From Cryobacterium sp. PH31-L1 (GTDB taxonomy: Bacteria; Actinomycetota; Actinomycetes; Actinomycetales; Microbacteriaceae): 64,000 nt of DNA. The notes under the pieces are model-generated. The model did not search any database, had not been told where the DNA came from, and saw only the letters and a program-made list of their open reading frames with translations. The stretch is from contig NZ_JASISM010000003.1 in the NCBI RefSeq assembly GCF_030063145.1, positions 372,001 to 436,000 on the forward strand, read 5' to 3'. Below are positions 7,602 through 15,777 of the stretch, piece after piece. Numbering within the stretch: position 1 is the stretch's first letter; the number at the start of each line of letters is the position of its first letter. The position numbers and the translations under genes were made by a program.

Positions 7602-8978
7602 TTGGGCGGGCCTTCGGCTGATAGCCTCCAACAGACCCAAGGGGACCCCATCGCTAAACGCTCAACCATTATCGCCATCGTCACCGTCGCATCCGTTGTC
7701 GCCATCGGCGGCGTGGCCACCGCGCTCGCGTTGACACCGCAAACGGGCTCGGACACGACCCTCTCGGTGCGCGTCTGGGACGAGCAGGTTGCTCAGTCTT
7801 ATGAAACCTCGTTCGCGGCATTCGAAGAGGCCAACCCGGGCATCGACGTGTCCATCAACGTCGTGCCCTGGGCCGACTACTTCACCAAGCTGCGCGTCGA
7901 CGTGGCCGGTGGGACCGCCGACGACGTGTTCTGGGTGAACGCCGGAAACTTCGCCGACTACGCCGTCAACGGCAACCTCGTGAACGTCACGGATGCCGTC
8001 GGCGAGGCCGCGCAAGCACGCTGGCAGCCGAGCGTCGTCAGCCAGTACACCCTGGACGGCGCACTCTGGGGAGTGCCCCAGCTCGCCGACCCCGGCATCG
8101 GGTTGTACTACAACGAAGAACTCCTGGCGGCCGCCGGCATCGACCCGGCCACCGTCGGCGACCTGCACTGGAACCCCGCCACCGGCGACGACACCCTGTT
8201 GCCCGTGTTGCAGAAACTCACCGTTGACGCCAACGGCAACACCGCCGACAGCACGGCCTTCGACCCCGCACAGATCGTGCAGTACGGCTACAACGCGGCC
8301 AACGACCTCAATGCCATCTACCTCAACTATCTCGGCTCCAATGGGGCAGCTCTGCAAGACGGCGACGAGTTCGTCTTCGACACCGCCGAAGGTGCCCAGG
8401 CCTTTCAGTACGTGATCGACCTGATGAATAAGTACCACGTGGCCCCGTCGGCCGCCGACACCAACCTCAACGGAGACTTCGCACTCGACCAGTTTCTGCA
8501 GGGCAAGATGGCCCTGTTCCAGAGCGGCGTCTACAACCTCAGCAATGTGAACCAGGGCGCCGCTTTCGAGTGGGGTGTAGCCGAGATTCCGTCCGGACCG
8601 TCCGGCGCGATCAGCGTCACGAACGGTGTCGTCGCCGCCGGCAACGCCGACTCCAAGCATCCGGAACAGACCCGCAAACTGCTGGAATGGCTCGGCGGTA
8701 CCGAGGGCAGCGCGGCTATCGGCGCCGACGGCTCGGCTTCGCCGGCCGTCATCGGGGCGCAGGCCAGCTACGTCGCGTCGTGGCAGAAACAGGGCATCGA
8801 CGTGAACGCGTTCATCGACGTTCTCGCCAACGGCACCGTGCAGGCGCCGCAGGGCGCGAAGTGGGCCGAGGCCTCCGATGCGTTCGAATCGACCTTCGCC
8901 GAGATGTTCCTCGGCCGCATCCCGGTCGAGGAGGCATTGCGCACGGCGCAGACCGCCGCGAACGCAGCCGCCGGCTGA
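7602..8978 (+). CDS. Extracellular solute-binding protein of a sugar ABC transporter (orphan)
   Basis: Up to 458 residues. Family 1 binding-protein features are SVRVWDEQ, FEEANPGIDVSINVVPWADYFTKL, GTADDVFWVNAGN and WGVPQLADPGIGLYYNEELLAAAGI. The only standard start is TTG 7602, with no Shine-Dalgarno. A better-placed start is the ATC at 7650, preceded by AAGGGG (7639-7644), which would give AKRSTIIAIVTVASVVAIGG, a clean signal peptide. No lipobox cysteine follows, which is unusual for a Gram-positive binding protein. No permease or ATPase gene is adjacent, so the cognate transporter is elsewhere or lost. Confidence 0.85.
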   Translation: MGGPSADSLQQTQGDPIAKRSTIIAIVTVASVVAIGGVATALALTPQTGSDTTLSVRVWDEQVAQSYETSFAAFEEANPGIDVSINVVPWADYFTKLRVDVAGGTADDVFWVNAGNFADYAVNGNLVNVTDAVGEAAQARWQPSVVSQYTLDGALWGVPQLADPGIGLYYNEELLAAAGIDPATVGDLHWNPATGDDTLLPVLQKLTVDANGNTADSTAFDPAQIVQYGYNAANDLNAIYLNYLGSNGAALQDGDEFVFDTAEGAQAFQYVIDLMNKYHVAPSAADTNLNGDFALDQFLQGKMALFQSGVYNLSNVNQGAAFEWGVAEIPSGPSGAISVTNGVVAAGNADSKHPEQTRKLLEWLGGTEGSAAIGADGSASPAVIGAQASYVASWQKQGIDVNAFIDVLANGTVQAPQGAKWAEASDAFESTFAEMFLGRIPVEEALRTAQTAANAAAG

Positions 8979-8985
8979 ACGACGG

Positions 8986-9906
8986 CTAGGTAGTCAGCAC
9001 GACGTTGAGCGGGGTCTCGCCGCGCAGCATCCGCTCTATTTGCGTGCGCACCAGCCGGGCCATTCGCGGCAGCATGGCGCTCGAGGCGCCGCCGACGTGC
9101 GGGGAGATGAGCACGTTGGACAGCGCGAAGAGCGGATGCCCCGTCGGCAGCGGCTCCGGGCTGGTCACGTCGAGGGCAAGCCTGAGACGCCCGCTCGCGG
9201 CGTGGGCGAGCAGCGCCTCCGTGTCGGCGACCGCGCCACGAGCGATGTTCACCAGCAGGCTTCCGTCACGCATTCGGGCGAGGAACGTATCGTCAACCAG
9301 GTTCGCCGTCTCGGCCGTGAGCGGAACACCAACGACCACAATATCGGCCTGCGGCAACAGTTCGGGTAGGGACTCGAAGCCGTAGATGTCGCCGCGCTCA
9401 TCACTGCGAGCCGTGCGGGCGACCCGGATCACCGTGGTCTCGAAGGTGAGCAGCCGGCTCTCGATGGCATGCCCGACACCGCCGTAGCCGAGCAGCAGCA
9501 CGGTGCGGTCGGCGAGGCTGGCGTGGTGCGCGGGTGCCCACTCGCCGGCGTCCGCGGCGCGCACGAAATCGGGAATGCCGCGCTGCGAGGCCAGGATGAG
9601 CGCGAGGGTGAGTTCCGCGGTGGAGGTTTCGTGCACGCTGGCGGCGTTGGCGAACACGTGCCCGGCCGGCAGTACCCGGTCGACGCCGTCGTAGCCGATG
9701 GACTGGCTCTGCACCAGCCCGGCATCGACGCCGGCGAGGTGGGCGAGCCGGTCGGTTTTACCCATGTACGGCGTGACCACCAGGTCGAATCGGGGTCGCG
9801 GCGCCGGGCCGTCGAGCGCCCACTCCACCACCTCAACGCCGTCGGGCAATTCCCCAACCGCCTCGCGCAGCACGGAGTCGGGCAGGCTGACCAACAGTGA
9901 ATTCAT
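8986..9906 (-). CDS. D-isomer-specific 2-hydroxyacid dehydrogenase
   Basis: 306 residues. The NAD-binding Rossmann motif is LLLGYGGVGHAIESRLL (about 144-160). The catalytic Arg lies in LVNIARGAVADTEALL, the Glu in SPEPLPTGHPLFALSN and the His in LISPHVGGAS. It reduces 2-oxoacids or oxidises D-2-hydroxyacids with NAD(P)H; the substrate is unknown. Its stop is 7 bases from the convergent binding-protein stop, leaving no room for a separate terminator. Confidence 0.9.
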   Translation of the reverse strand: MNSLLVSLPDSVLREAVGELPDGVEVVEWALDGPAPRPRFDLVVTPYMGKTDRLAHLAGVDAGLVQSQSIGYDGVDRVLPAGHVFANAASVHETSTAELTLALILASQRGIPDFVRAADAGEWAPAHHASLADRTVLLLGYGGVGHAIESRLLTFETTVIRVARTARSDERGDIYGFESLPELLPQADIVVVGVPLTAETANLVDDTFLARMRDGSLLVNIARGAVADTEALLAHAASGRLRLALDVTSPEPLPTGHPLFALSNVLISPHVGGASSAMLPRMARLVRTQIERMLRGETPLNVVLTT

Positions 9907-10008
9907 CTCCCGAGCCTACTTTGTCCGCGCACGCAATCCCCTCGCGCGCTTCCTGGCGACAGCGGCGGATGCTTCGCCCATTTGCGGGGTGGTTGATACC
10001 ATTAGCTA

Positions 10009-11475
10009 ATGAGCAAAGTTGCTGACCCCGCCACTGCCCGCGAGGACCGATCCTTCTTTGGACAACCGCGTTCGCTCGCCAATATCTTCGGCGTCGAGAT
10101 GTGGGAACGTTTTTCCTTCTACGGCATGCAGGGCATTCTGCTGTTGTACCTGTACTACTCAGCGGCGGATGGCGGCCTGGGAATCCCGCAAGCTACGGCG
10201 GCCGGAATCGTCGGTGCGTACGGAGGTGGCGTCTACCTCTCAACGATCCTCGGAGCCTGGATCGCCGATCGTCTCCTCGGGTCGGAGCGGGTGCTGTTCT
10301 ACAGTGCCATCGTCATTATGCTCGGGCACATCGCCCTGGCCGTCGTGCCCGGAATCGGTGGGCTCGCCGCTGGCCTCATCTTGGTGGCTGTTGGTAGCGG
10401 TGGGCTGAAGGCAAACGCGACATCCGTGGTCGGCACGCTCTATCCGCCCGATGACCCGCGGCGGGACGCGGGTTTCTCGCTGTTCTACCTCGGCATCAAC
10501 CTCGGTGCGTTCGCCGGACCGATTCTTACCGGTCTGCTGCAGACGACGGTCGGTTTCCACTACGGTTTCGGCCTCGCGGCCGTGGGCATGGCAATCGGCC
10601 TCACCCAGTATTCCTTTGGGCGCAAGCGTCTGCCGGATGCCGCCCGGCACGTTCCCGATCCGCTGCCGCGTTCGCGCTGGTCCCGCTACATCGTTATTGC
10701 GATCGTGGCGCTGGCAATCATCGTCGTACTCGTGTTGACCCGGGTGATCGCCGCGAGCAATCTGGTCACCATCGTGATCGGGCTTACGATCATCGCGACA
10801 ATTGCCTACTTCGTGGTGATTCTCACGAACCATCAGATCACGACGGTCGAGCGCAAACGCGTCTACGCCTTCATCCCGCTATTTATCGCCAGTGCGGCGT
10901 TCTGGTCGCTCTACCAGCAGCAATTCACGGTCGTCACGATCTATTCGGACGAGCGACTCGACCGCGCTCTGTTCGGCTGGGAGATGCCGGTGTCTTGGGT
11001 GCAGTCCATCAATCCCGTGTTCATCATCGTGCTCTCCGGAATCTTCGCCGCGCTGTGGACCAGGCTGGGAACGCGACAGCCTTCCACGCCGATTAAGTTC
11101 GCCGTGGGAACCGCTGTGATGGGCGGCGCCTTCCTGCTGTTCCTGCCGTTCGCTGGGGGTGCCGCGAACTCGACACCCCTCCTGGCGATGATCGGAATCC
11201 TGCTGGTCTTCACGATTGCGGAGCTGCTGCTCTCGCCGGTCGGGCTCTCGGTCGCTACCAAGCTCGCGCCGGAGGTCTTCAAGACTCAGATGGTGGCTTT
11301 GTTCTTTCTTTCGATCGCGCTCGGCTCTGCCGTGTCGGGTGTGCTCGCCACGTGGTACGCGACTGCGCCAGAGCGGCTCTACTTCAGCGTGCTCGGCGGC
11401 ATCGCGATTGTGCTGGGGCTCATGCTCGTTCTGATCTCCCGCCCGGTGCTGCGCCTGATGGGCGGGGTGCGCTAA
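10009..11475 (+). CDS. POT/PTR2-family proton-coupled peptide transporter
   Basis: 488 residues, 12-14 predicted membrane segments. The proton-coupling ExxERF motif is E30-M-W-E33-R34-F35 in FGVEMWERFSFYGMQG. The family signature YLGINLGAFAGPILTGLL follows near residue 160. The protein imports di- and tripeptides using the proton gradient (DtpT-like). It stands alone; the divergent neighbour is the hydroxyacid dehydrogenase. Confidence 0.92.
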   Translation: MSKVADPATAREDRSFFGQPRSLANIFGVEMWERFSFYGMQGILLLYLYYSAADGGLGIPQATAAGIVGAYGGGVYLSTILGAWIADRLLGSERVLFYSAIVIMLGHIALAVVPGIGGLAAGLILVAVGSGGLKANATSVVGTLYPPDDPRRDAGFSLFYLGINLGAFAGPILTGLLQTTVGFHYGFGLAAVGMAIGLTQYSFGRKRLPDAARHVPDPLPRSRWSRYIVIAIVALAIIVVLVLTRVIAASNLVTIVIGLTIIATIAYFVVILTNHQITTVERKRVYAFIPLFIASAAFWSLYQQQFTVVTIYSDERLDRALFGWEMPVSWVQSINPVFIIVLSGIFAALWTRLGTRQPSTPIKFAVGTAVMGGAFLLFLPFAGGAANSTPLLAMIGILLVFTIAELLLSPVGLSVATKLAPEVFKTQMVALFFLSIALGSAVSGVLATWYATAPERLYFSVLGGIAIVLGLMLVLISRPVLRLMGGVR

Positions 11476-11485
11476 CGCCTTAGCG
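11470..11485. terminator. Short hairpin across the end of the peptide transporter gene
   Basis: CGCTAA-CGCC-TTAGCG spans the TAA stop of the transporter gene in the gap to a convergent MFS gene. The arms are only 6 bp and there is no T-run, so termination is possible but not proven. Confidence 0.35.
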
Positions 11486-11500
11486 GCTGTGCGGAAAACA

Positions 11501-12838
11501 TCAGCGCGGGACCGTGGCCTCGACGATCGCAATCTCCCGGGTGGCGGTCTCCCGATCGAGGGCAGCGGCATCGCGTCCGTCGCCGGAGTGCAGCACCCGC
11601 ACTCGCGGTGACGAGAACGGATGCAGCTGCACCCGTAACCGGCGATACCGCACCATCCAAAACAGCACGACGGCCGCAGCCAGCAAGCCCGAGATCGCGG
11701 CGAGGCCGAGCGCCCACCGTGGGCCGAAGGCATCCGCTACCCAGCCAACGAGCGGCGCGCCGAGAGGAGTGCCGCCGACGAAGATAGCCATGTACAGCGC
11801 CATCACGCGGCCACGCATCTCGGGCCGCGTCGTGGTTTGCACGTAGGCATTCGCGGTGGTCATGAGCGTGAGCGACGACAACCCGACCAGGGTGAGAGAT
11901 ATGGCGAAAGTTGTGTAGGTCGGCATGATCGCGGACAGCGCGCAGGCCAGGCCGAACAGGCCGGCGCCGAGCACGATCAGGCGGAGCCTCGCGCGACTGC
12001 GGCGGGCAGCGAGCAGCGCGCCGATGACGGCGCCGATGGCCATGATCGAGCTGAGCAGACCGAACTCTGCGGCCCCCTGACCGAACTCGATCGTGGCCAT
12101 GGTCGAGGTGAAGATAGCGAAGTTGAGGCCGAAGGTTCCGATCAAAAAGACCGCGATCATGACGACGACGATGTCGGAACGGCCACGCACGTAACGGAAG
12201 CCGGCCAGCAGCTGTCCGCGCTCCCGGCTTGCCTTCGGTTGGCGGCGCAGCTGGTGGGTGCGCAGCAGGGTCATGGCGAAGACCGTCGCAGCAAAGGTGA
12301 CCGCGTTGATCATGAAGACCCAGCCCGCGCCGACGGCGACCGTGAGCAGGCCGGCCGCAGCCGGGCCGATCAGGCGTGCACCGTGGAACGACGCCGAGTT
12401 GAGTGCGACCGCGTTCGACAGCTGGTCTTCGGCGACGAGCTCGGAGACGAACGTCTGGCGGGCCGGCGCGTCGATGGCCGCGACAACGCCGAGGCCGAGC
12501 GCGAACAGGTAGACGTGCCAGAGCTGGGCCACCTCGAGCACGGTCAGAATGCCGAGGCCGAGCGCCAATAGGCCCATCAGGGTCTGGGTGAGGATGAGCA
12601 GCTTGCGCCGGTTGAACCGGTCGGCGATGAGGCCGGACCAGGGCATCAGCACGAGCTGCGGGCCAAGCTGCAGCGCCATGGTGATGCCGACCGCCGTGGC
12701 GTCGTAGTCGGTGAGCTGGGTCAGTACGATCCAGTCCTGCGCGGTGCGCTGCATCCAGGTGCCGATGTTCGACACCAAAGCCCCGGCGAACCAGATGCGG
12801 TAATTGACGACGCTCAGCGAGCGGAACATGGCACTCAA
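11501..12838 (-). CDS. MFS drug exporter (DHA3-type)
   Basis: 445 residues with about 12 hydrophobic segments. N-terminal MFRSLSVVNYRIWFAGALVSNIGTWMQ and the RFNRRKLL loop between helices 2 and 3 are typical of the EntS/DHA3 branch of multidrug and siderophore exporters. The C-terminal 50 residues are cytoplasmic. It overlaps the upstream MarR gene by 4 bases (12835-12838), so the two form a translationally coupled regulator-efflux operon. Confidence 0.88.
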   Translation of the reverse strand: MSAMFRSLSVVNYRIWFAGALVSNIGTWMQRTAQDWIVLTQLTDYDATAVGITMALQLGPQLVLMPWSGLIADRFNRRKLLILTQTLMGLLALGLGILTVLEVAQLWHVYLFALGLGVVAAIDAPARQTFVSELVAEDQLSNAVALNSASFHGARLIGPAAAGLLTVAVGAGWVFMINAVTFAATVFAMTLLRTHQLRRQPKASRERGQLLAGFRYVRGRSDIVVVMIAVFLIGTFGLNFAIFTSTMATIEFGQGAAEFGLLSSIMAIGAVIGALLAARRSRARLRLIVLGAGLFGLACALSAIMPTYTTFAISLTLVGLSSLTLMTTANAYVQTTTRPEMRGRVMALYMAIFVGGTPLGAPLVGWVADAFGPRWALGLAAISGLLAAAVVLFWMVRYRRLRVQLHPFSSPRVRVLHSGDGRDAAALDRETATREIAIVEATVPR

Positions 12839-13356
12839 CTGTCGGCGAGCTCCTTCATGATCAGGGTCGCCTCGGCGAGAACCCGGTGCTGAGCGGGACT
12901 GAGCTTGGCGACGCGTTGCACCAGCCAGGCATCTCGACGCTTGCGCGTTTCGGTCATCATCTCGCTTGCGGCATCCGTTGTGCTCAGCACGATCTTGCGG
13001 CCATCGAGTGTGGAATCGGTGCGGGCCACGAGACCGGCATCAACGAGGCATTTCACCGTGCGGGTCATCGATGGCGGCGTGACACGTTCGAACTCGCTGA
13101 GTTCGGTGAGCGTCAGCGGACCGTGCACGTGAAGCACGCCGAGCGCGGAGAACTGGCCACTGCCGAGCTCGTTCTCGGCCTTCTCCTGGCGAAGGCGGCG
13201 GGCCAGGCGGCCGTTGGCGAGTCGAAATTCGTGGCTGAGTTCGGCGGTGTTGGGTGTGGCCGCGGGGGGCGCTGCGGCCGCTTGCGGTGCGCCGACCGGC
13301 GGCTGCGCCCTGATGACGCCGAGGGCGGCAGTTTTGGGGTGTGTTCGCGATTCCAT
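12835..13356 (-). CDS. MarR-family regulator of the MFS exporter
   Basis: 173 residues. After a poorly structured N-terminal 40 residues comes a MarR winged helix: FSALGVLHVHGPLTLTELSEFE, the recognition helix PPSMTRTVKCLVDAGLV, and the wing ARTDSTLDGRKIVLSTT. The family represses efflux or stress genes and lets go on binding aromatic ligands. It overlaps the exporter start by 4 bases. A strong double dyad just upstream of its start is the probable autoregulatory site. Confidence 0.9.
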   Translation of the reverse strand: MESRTHPKTAALGVIRAQPPVGAPQAAAAPPAATPNTAELSHEFRLANGRLARRLRQEKAENELGSGQFSALGVLHVHGPLTLTELSEFERVTPPSMTRTVKCLVDAGLVARTDSTLDGRKIVLSTTDAASEMMTETRKRRDAWLVQRVAKLSPAQHRVLAEATLIMKELADS

Positions 13357-13361
13357 AGATC

Positions 13362-13389
13362 CTTAGCATAGCAAATTAGCCTTGCTAAG
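13362..13389. promoter_or_regulatory. MarR operator: two overlapping dyads
   Basis: TAGCAA (13369-13374) and TTGCTA (13382-13387) are perfect arms with a 7-base spacer. An outer pair CTTAGC (13362-13367) and GCTAAG (13384-13389) overlaps them. The block lies 6 bases upstream of the MarR start and 46 bases upstream of the divergent lipase start. Confidence 0.6.
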
Positions 13390-13434
13390 TACATTGGTAA
13401 CCGGAAGCCCACCGCAACAGGGCAGACTGGCCTC

Positions 13435-14283
13435 GTGCCCACATATACGGATGCCCATGGCCGGCTCTTTACCTATTACGTCTGGTCGGTCGATGCCCCG
13501 CGCGCCGTCATCCAGCTCGCGCACGGCGTCGGTGAACACGCCCAGCGCTATGCGGCGCTCGCCGCCGACCTCAACAGGGCCGGGTACACGGTGTACGCCG
13601 ACGATCACCTCGGCCACGGCCAGACCGGACTCGTCCAGCACGGCGGCGACCACACCAAACTCGGTCGACTCGGCGAGGGCGGGCTGCGCGCGGCTGTGGC
13701 TGGCGTGCATCAGCTGAGCGGAATCATCCGCTCAGAAAACCCGACATTGCCGCTCGTGCTGCTCGGGCACAGCTGGGGATCGTTCATGGTGCAGATGATC
13801 GTGAACGAGCATGCCGCCGAGTACGACGCGATCGTGCTCTCGGGCACTGCCTATCGCTGGCCCGGATACCTTGACGGTGGCGACCTGAACCGCAAACACA
13901 AAACGCTCGGCACCACCGGGGTCGAGTGGCTGAGCCGCGATCCGGCGGTAGCCCGGGCGTTCGTCGCCGACCCACTGACCACGGCGACGCCCCTGGCCAA
14001 GCTGTTCGGCATTCGCGAGGCGGCGCGCCTGTTCGGCCGGCCGTCTCGCGACCTGCCCACCGACCTGCCGATGCTCGTGCTGGTCGGCGGTGACGACACC
14101 GTCGGCGGCGAACGCAGCGCCCTCAAGCTGGTGAACGCCTACGTCAAACGGTCCGGGCTGCGCGACGTGCGCCTGATCGTGTACCCGGGCGCGCGGCACG
14201 AGGTCTTCAACGAGACCAACCGCTCCGAGGTGATCGGCGACCTGGTGGCTTGGCTCGACGAACGATTTACCACCGTAGGCTGA
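13435..14283 (+). CDS. Alpha/beta hydrolase, monoacylglycerol-lipase-like
   Basis: 282 residues starting at GTG 13435. Signatures of the serine aminopeptidase/MAG-lipase group: LAHGVGEHAQRYAALAADL (29-47), DHLGHGQT (57-64), nucleophile S113 in LLGHSWGS, acid in VLVGGDDTV and His in PGARHEVFNE. There is no signal peptide. It likely cleaves monoglycerides or other lysolipids. The lipoate ligase gene starts 4 bases after its stop, so they may share a transcript. Confidence 0.88.
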   Translation: MPTYTDAHGRLFTYYVWSVDAPRAVIQLAHGVGEHAQRYAALAADLNRAGYTVYADDHLGHGQTGLVQHGGDHTKLGRLGEGGLRAAVAGVHQLSGIIRSENPTLPLVLLGHSWGSFMVQMIVNEHAAEYDAIVLSGTAYRWPGYLDGGDLNRKHKTLGTTGVEWLSRDPAVARAFVADPLTTATPLAKLFGIREAARLFGRPSRDLPTDLPMLVLVGGDDTVGGERSALKLVNAYVKRSGLRDVRLIVYPGARHEVFNETNRSEVIGDLVAWLDERFTTVG

Positions 14284-14287
14284 AACC

Positions 14288-15340
14288 ATGCATGGTGAAT
14301 ATAAGGTTCCGGGCGGCAAACTGGTCGTCGTAGATCTCGATGTCGTCGACGATGTCATCGTCAACTTTCGTCTGGCCGGTGACTTCTTTCTCGAACCCGA
14401 CGATGCCCTCGAAGGCATCAACGCGGCGGTGACCGGCCTGCCCGTTGGCAGCTCGGCGGCCACGATCTCCGCCGCCGTGCGAGGCTCGTTGCCGAGCGGC
14501 GCCATTCTGCTCGGATTCTCGCCGGAGGCCGTGGCCGTGGCGATTCGCCGTTCGCTCGCCCAGGCGAGCACCTGGCGCGACTACGACTGGCAGATCATCC
14601 ACTCGCCGAAGCCCGTCGCCCCCGTGCTGCAGATGGCCCTCGACGAGGTGCTCGCGACCGAGGTCGGTGAGGGGCGCCGGCAGCCTACCCTGCGCATCTG
14701 GGAGTGGAACGAACCGGCCGTCGTCATCGGCAGTTTTCAGTCCCTCAAGAACGAGGTCGACCCGGAGAATGCCGCCAAGTATGGCTTCACCGTGGTGCGA
14801 CGCATCAGCGGCGGCGGCGCGATGTTCATGGAGGCCGGCTCAGTCATTACCTATTCCATCTACGCACCGACGGATCTCGTGCAGGGCATGAGCTTCGCCG
14901 ACTCCTACGCCTTTCTCGACGAGTGGGTCATCACGGCTCTCAAATCGCTCGGCATCGACGCGCACTACCAGCCGCTCAACGACATCACCAGCCCGACCGG
15001 CAAGATCGGCGGCGCCGCGCAGAAGCGCCTCGGCAGCGGCGCCGTGCTGCACCACGTCACCATGAGCTACGACATGGACGGCGAAAAAATGGTGCAGGTG
15101 CTGCGCATCGGTCGGGAGAAGCTCAGCGACAAGGGCATCACGAGCGCGGCCAAGCGCGTCGACCCGCTGCGCAGCCAGACCGGCCTGAGCCGTGCCGCCA
15201 TCATCGACCGCATGAAAGAGACCTTCACCGGCCTCTACGGCGCTACCGAGGGTGACGTCACCGCCGAGGAATATGCCAAGGCCACCGAGCTCGTCGCGAA
15301 CAAGTTCAGCACCGAAGAGTGGCTGACCCGAGTTCCCTAA
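14288..15340 (+). CDS. lplA: Lipoate--protein ligase A family protein with N-terminal accessory domain
   Basis: 350 residues. The catalytic biotin/lipoate-transferase domain runs from about residue 95: ATLRIWEW-type strand, RRISGGGAMFMEAGSVITYSI, the catalytic lysine in SPTGKIGGAAQKR and the loop VLHHVTMSYDMD. Residues 1-90 (HGEYKVPGGKLVVVDLDVVD) resemble the small accessory domain that closes E. coli LplA, but placed in front instead of behind, as a permuted order. It attaches free lipoate to E2 subunits or GcvH through lipoyl-AMP. Confidence 0.88.
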   Translation: MHGEYKVPGGKLVVVDLDVVDDVIVNFRLAGDFFLEPDDALEGINAAVTGLPVGSSAATISAAVRGSLPSGAILLGFSPEAVAVAIRRSLAQASTWRDYDWQIIHSPKPVAPVLQMALDEVLATEVGEGRRQPTLRIWEWNEPAVVIGSFQSLKNEVDPENAAKYGFTVVRRISGGGAMFMEAGSVITYSIYAPTDLVQGMSFADSYAFLDEWVITALKSLGIDAHYQPLNDITSPTGKIGGAAQKRLGSGAVLHHVTMSYDMDGEKMVQVLRIGREKLSDKGITSAAKRVDPLRSQTGLSRAAIIDRMKETFTGLYGATEGDVTAEEYAKATELVANKFSTEEWLTRVP

Positions 15341-15348
15341 CGACGGCG

Positions 15349-15383
15349 AGCGGATGCCGCCGGCCGGGCCGCCGGCATCCGCT
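15349..15383. terminator. Hairpin between convergent lipoate ligase and GNAT genes
   Basis: AGCGGATGCCG (15349-15359) pairs with CGGCATCCGCT (15373-15383) in a G+C-rich stem between two convergent stops. No T-run. The arms are themselves copies of the frequent heptamer CGGATGC. Confidence 0.55.
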
Positions 15384-15389
15384 TACGTA

Positions 15390-15728
15390 TCAACGCCCTC
15401 GCGTCAGCAGGTCTTGGTATTCGGCGTGCGTGTCAATCCAGTGCGCCACATAGGAGCAGTCCGGCACGACGGCCAGGTCGGTGCGAACGCGCACGTCGTC
15501 GAGGGCCTGCTCCACCAGAATGCTTGCCAAACCGTGGGTACGTTTGGCCGGATTGACCTCGGTGTGGGTGAAATGCACCGCGGCCGTCGTGGTGATGTAG
15601 TCGGCCACGCCGACCGGTTCGTCATCGAGCAACACGGTGTAGCGGCTCTGTTCGGGGTCGTGGCGCACCTCGAGTGTGCCGGCATCCGCCAGATTCTGCG
15701 AGTGGATGGTCATCGATTCAGCAGTCAT
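15390..15728 (-). CDS. Small GNAT-like N-acetyltransferase (YidJ/GCN5-related)
   Basis: 112 residues, the size of the minimal GNAT group (Acetyltransf_CG). Residues 20-60 hold the strand pattern YTVLLDDEPVGVADYITTTAAVHFTHTEV; the acetyl-CoA loop is expected in KRTHGLASILVEQALDDVR (64-82) and the conserved CSYVAHWIDTHAEYQDLL ends the protein. The biological substrate of this group is not established. It is convergent with lplA and divergent from the DNA methyltransferase. Confidence 0.85.
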   Translation of the reverse strand: MTAESMTIHSQNLADAGTLEVRHDPEQSRYTVLLDDEPVGVADYITTTAAVHFTHTEVNPAKRTHGLASILVEQALDDVRVRTDLAVVPDCSYVAHWIDTHAEYQDLLTRGR

Positions 15729-15777
15729 CCCGACAGACTAAGCCGATTGTCGGCGCGCAGGCTGAAAGAATGGACAA

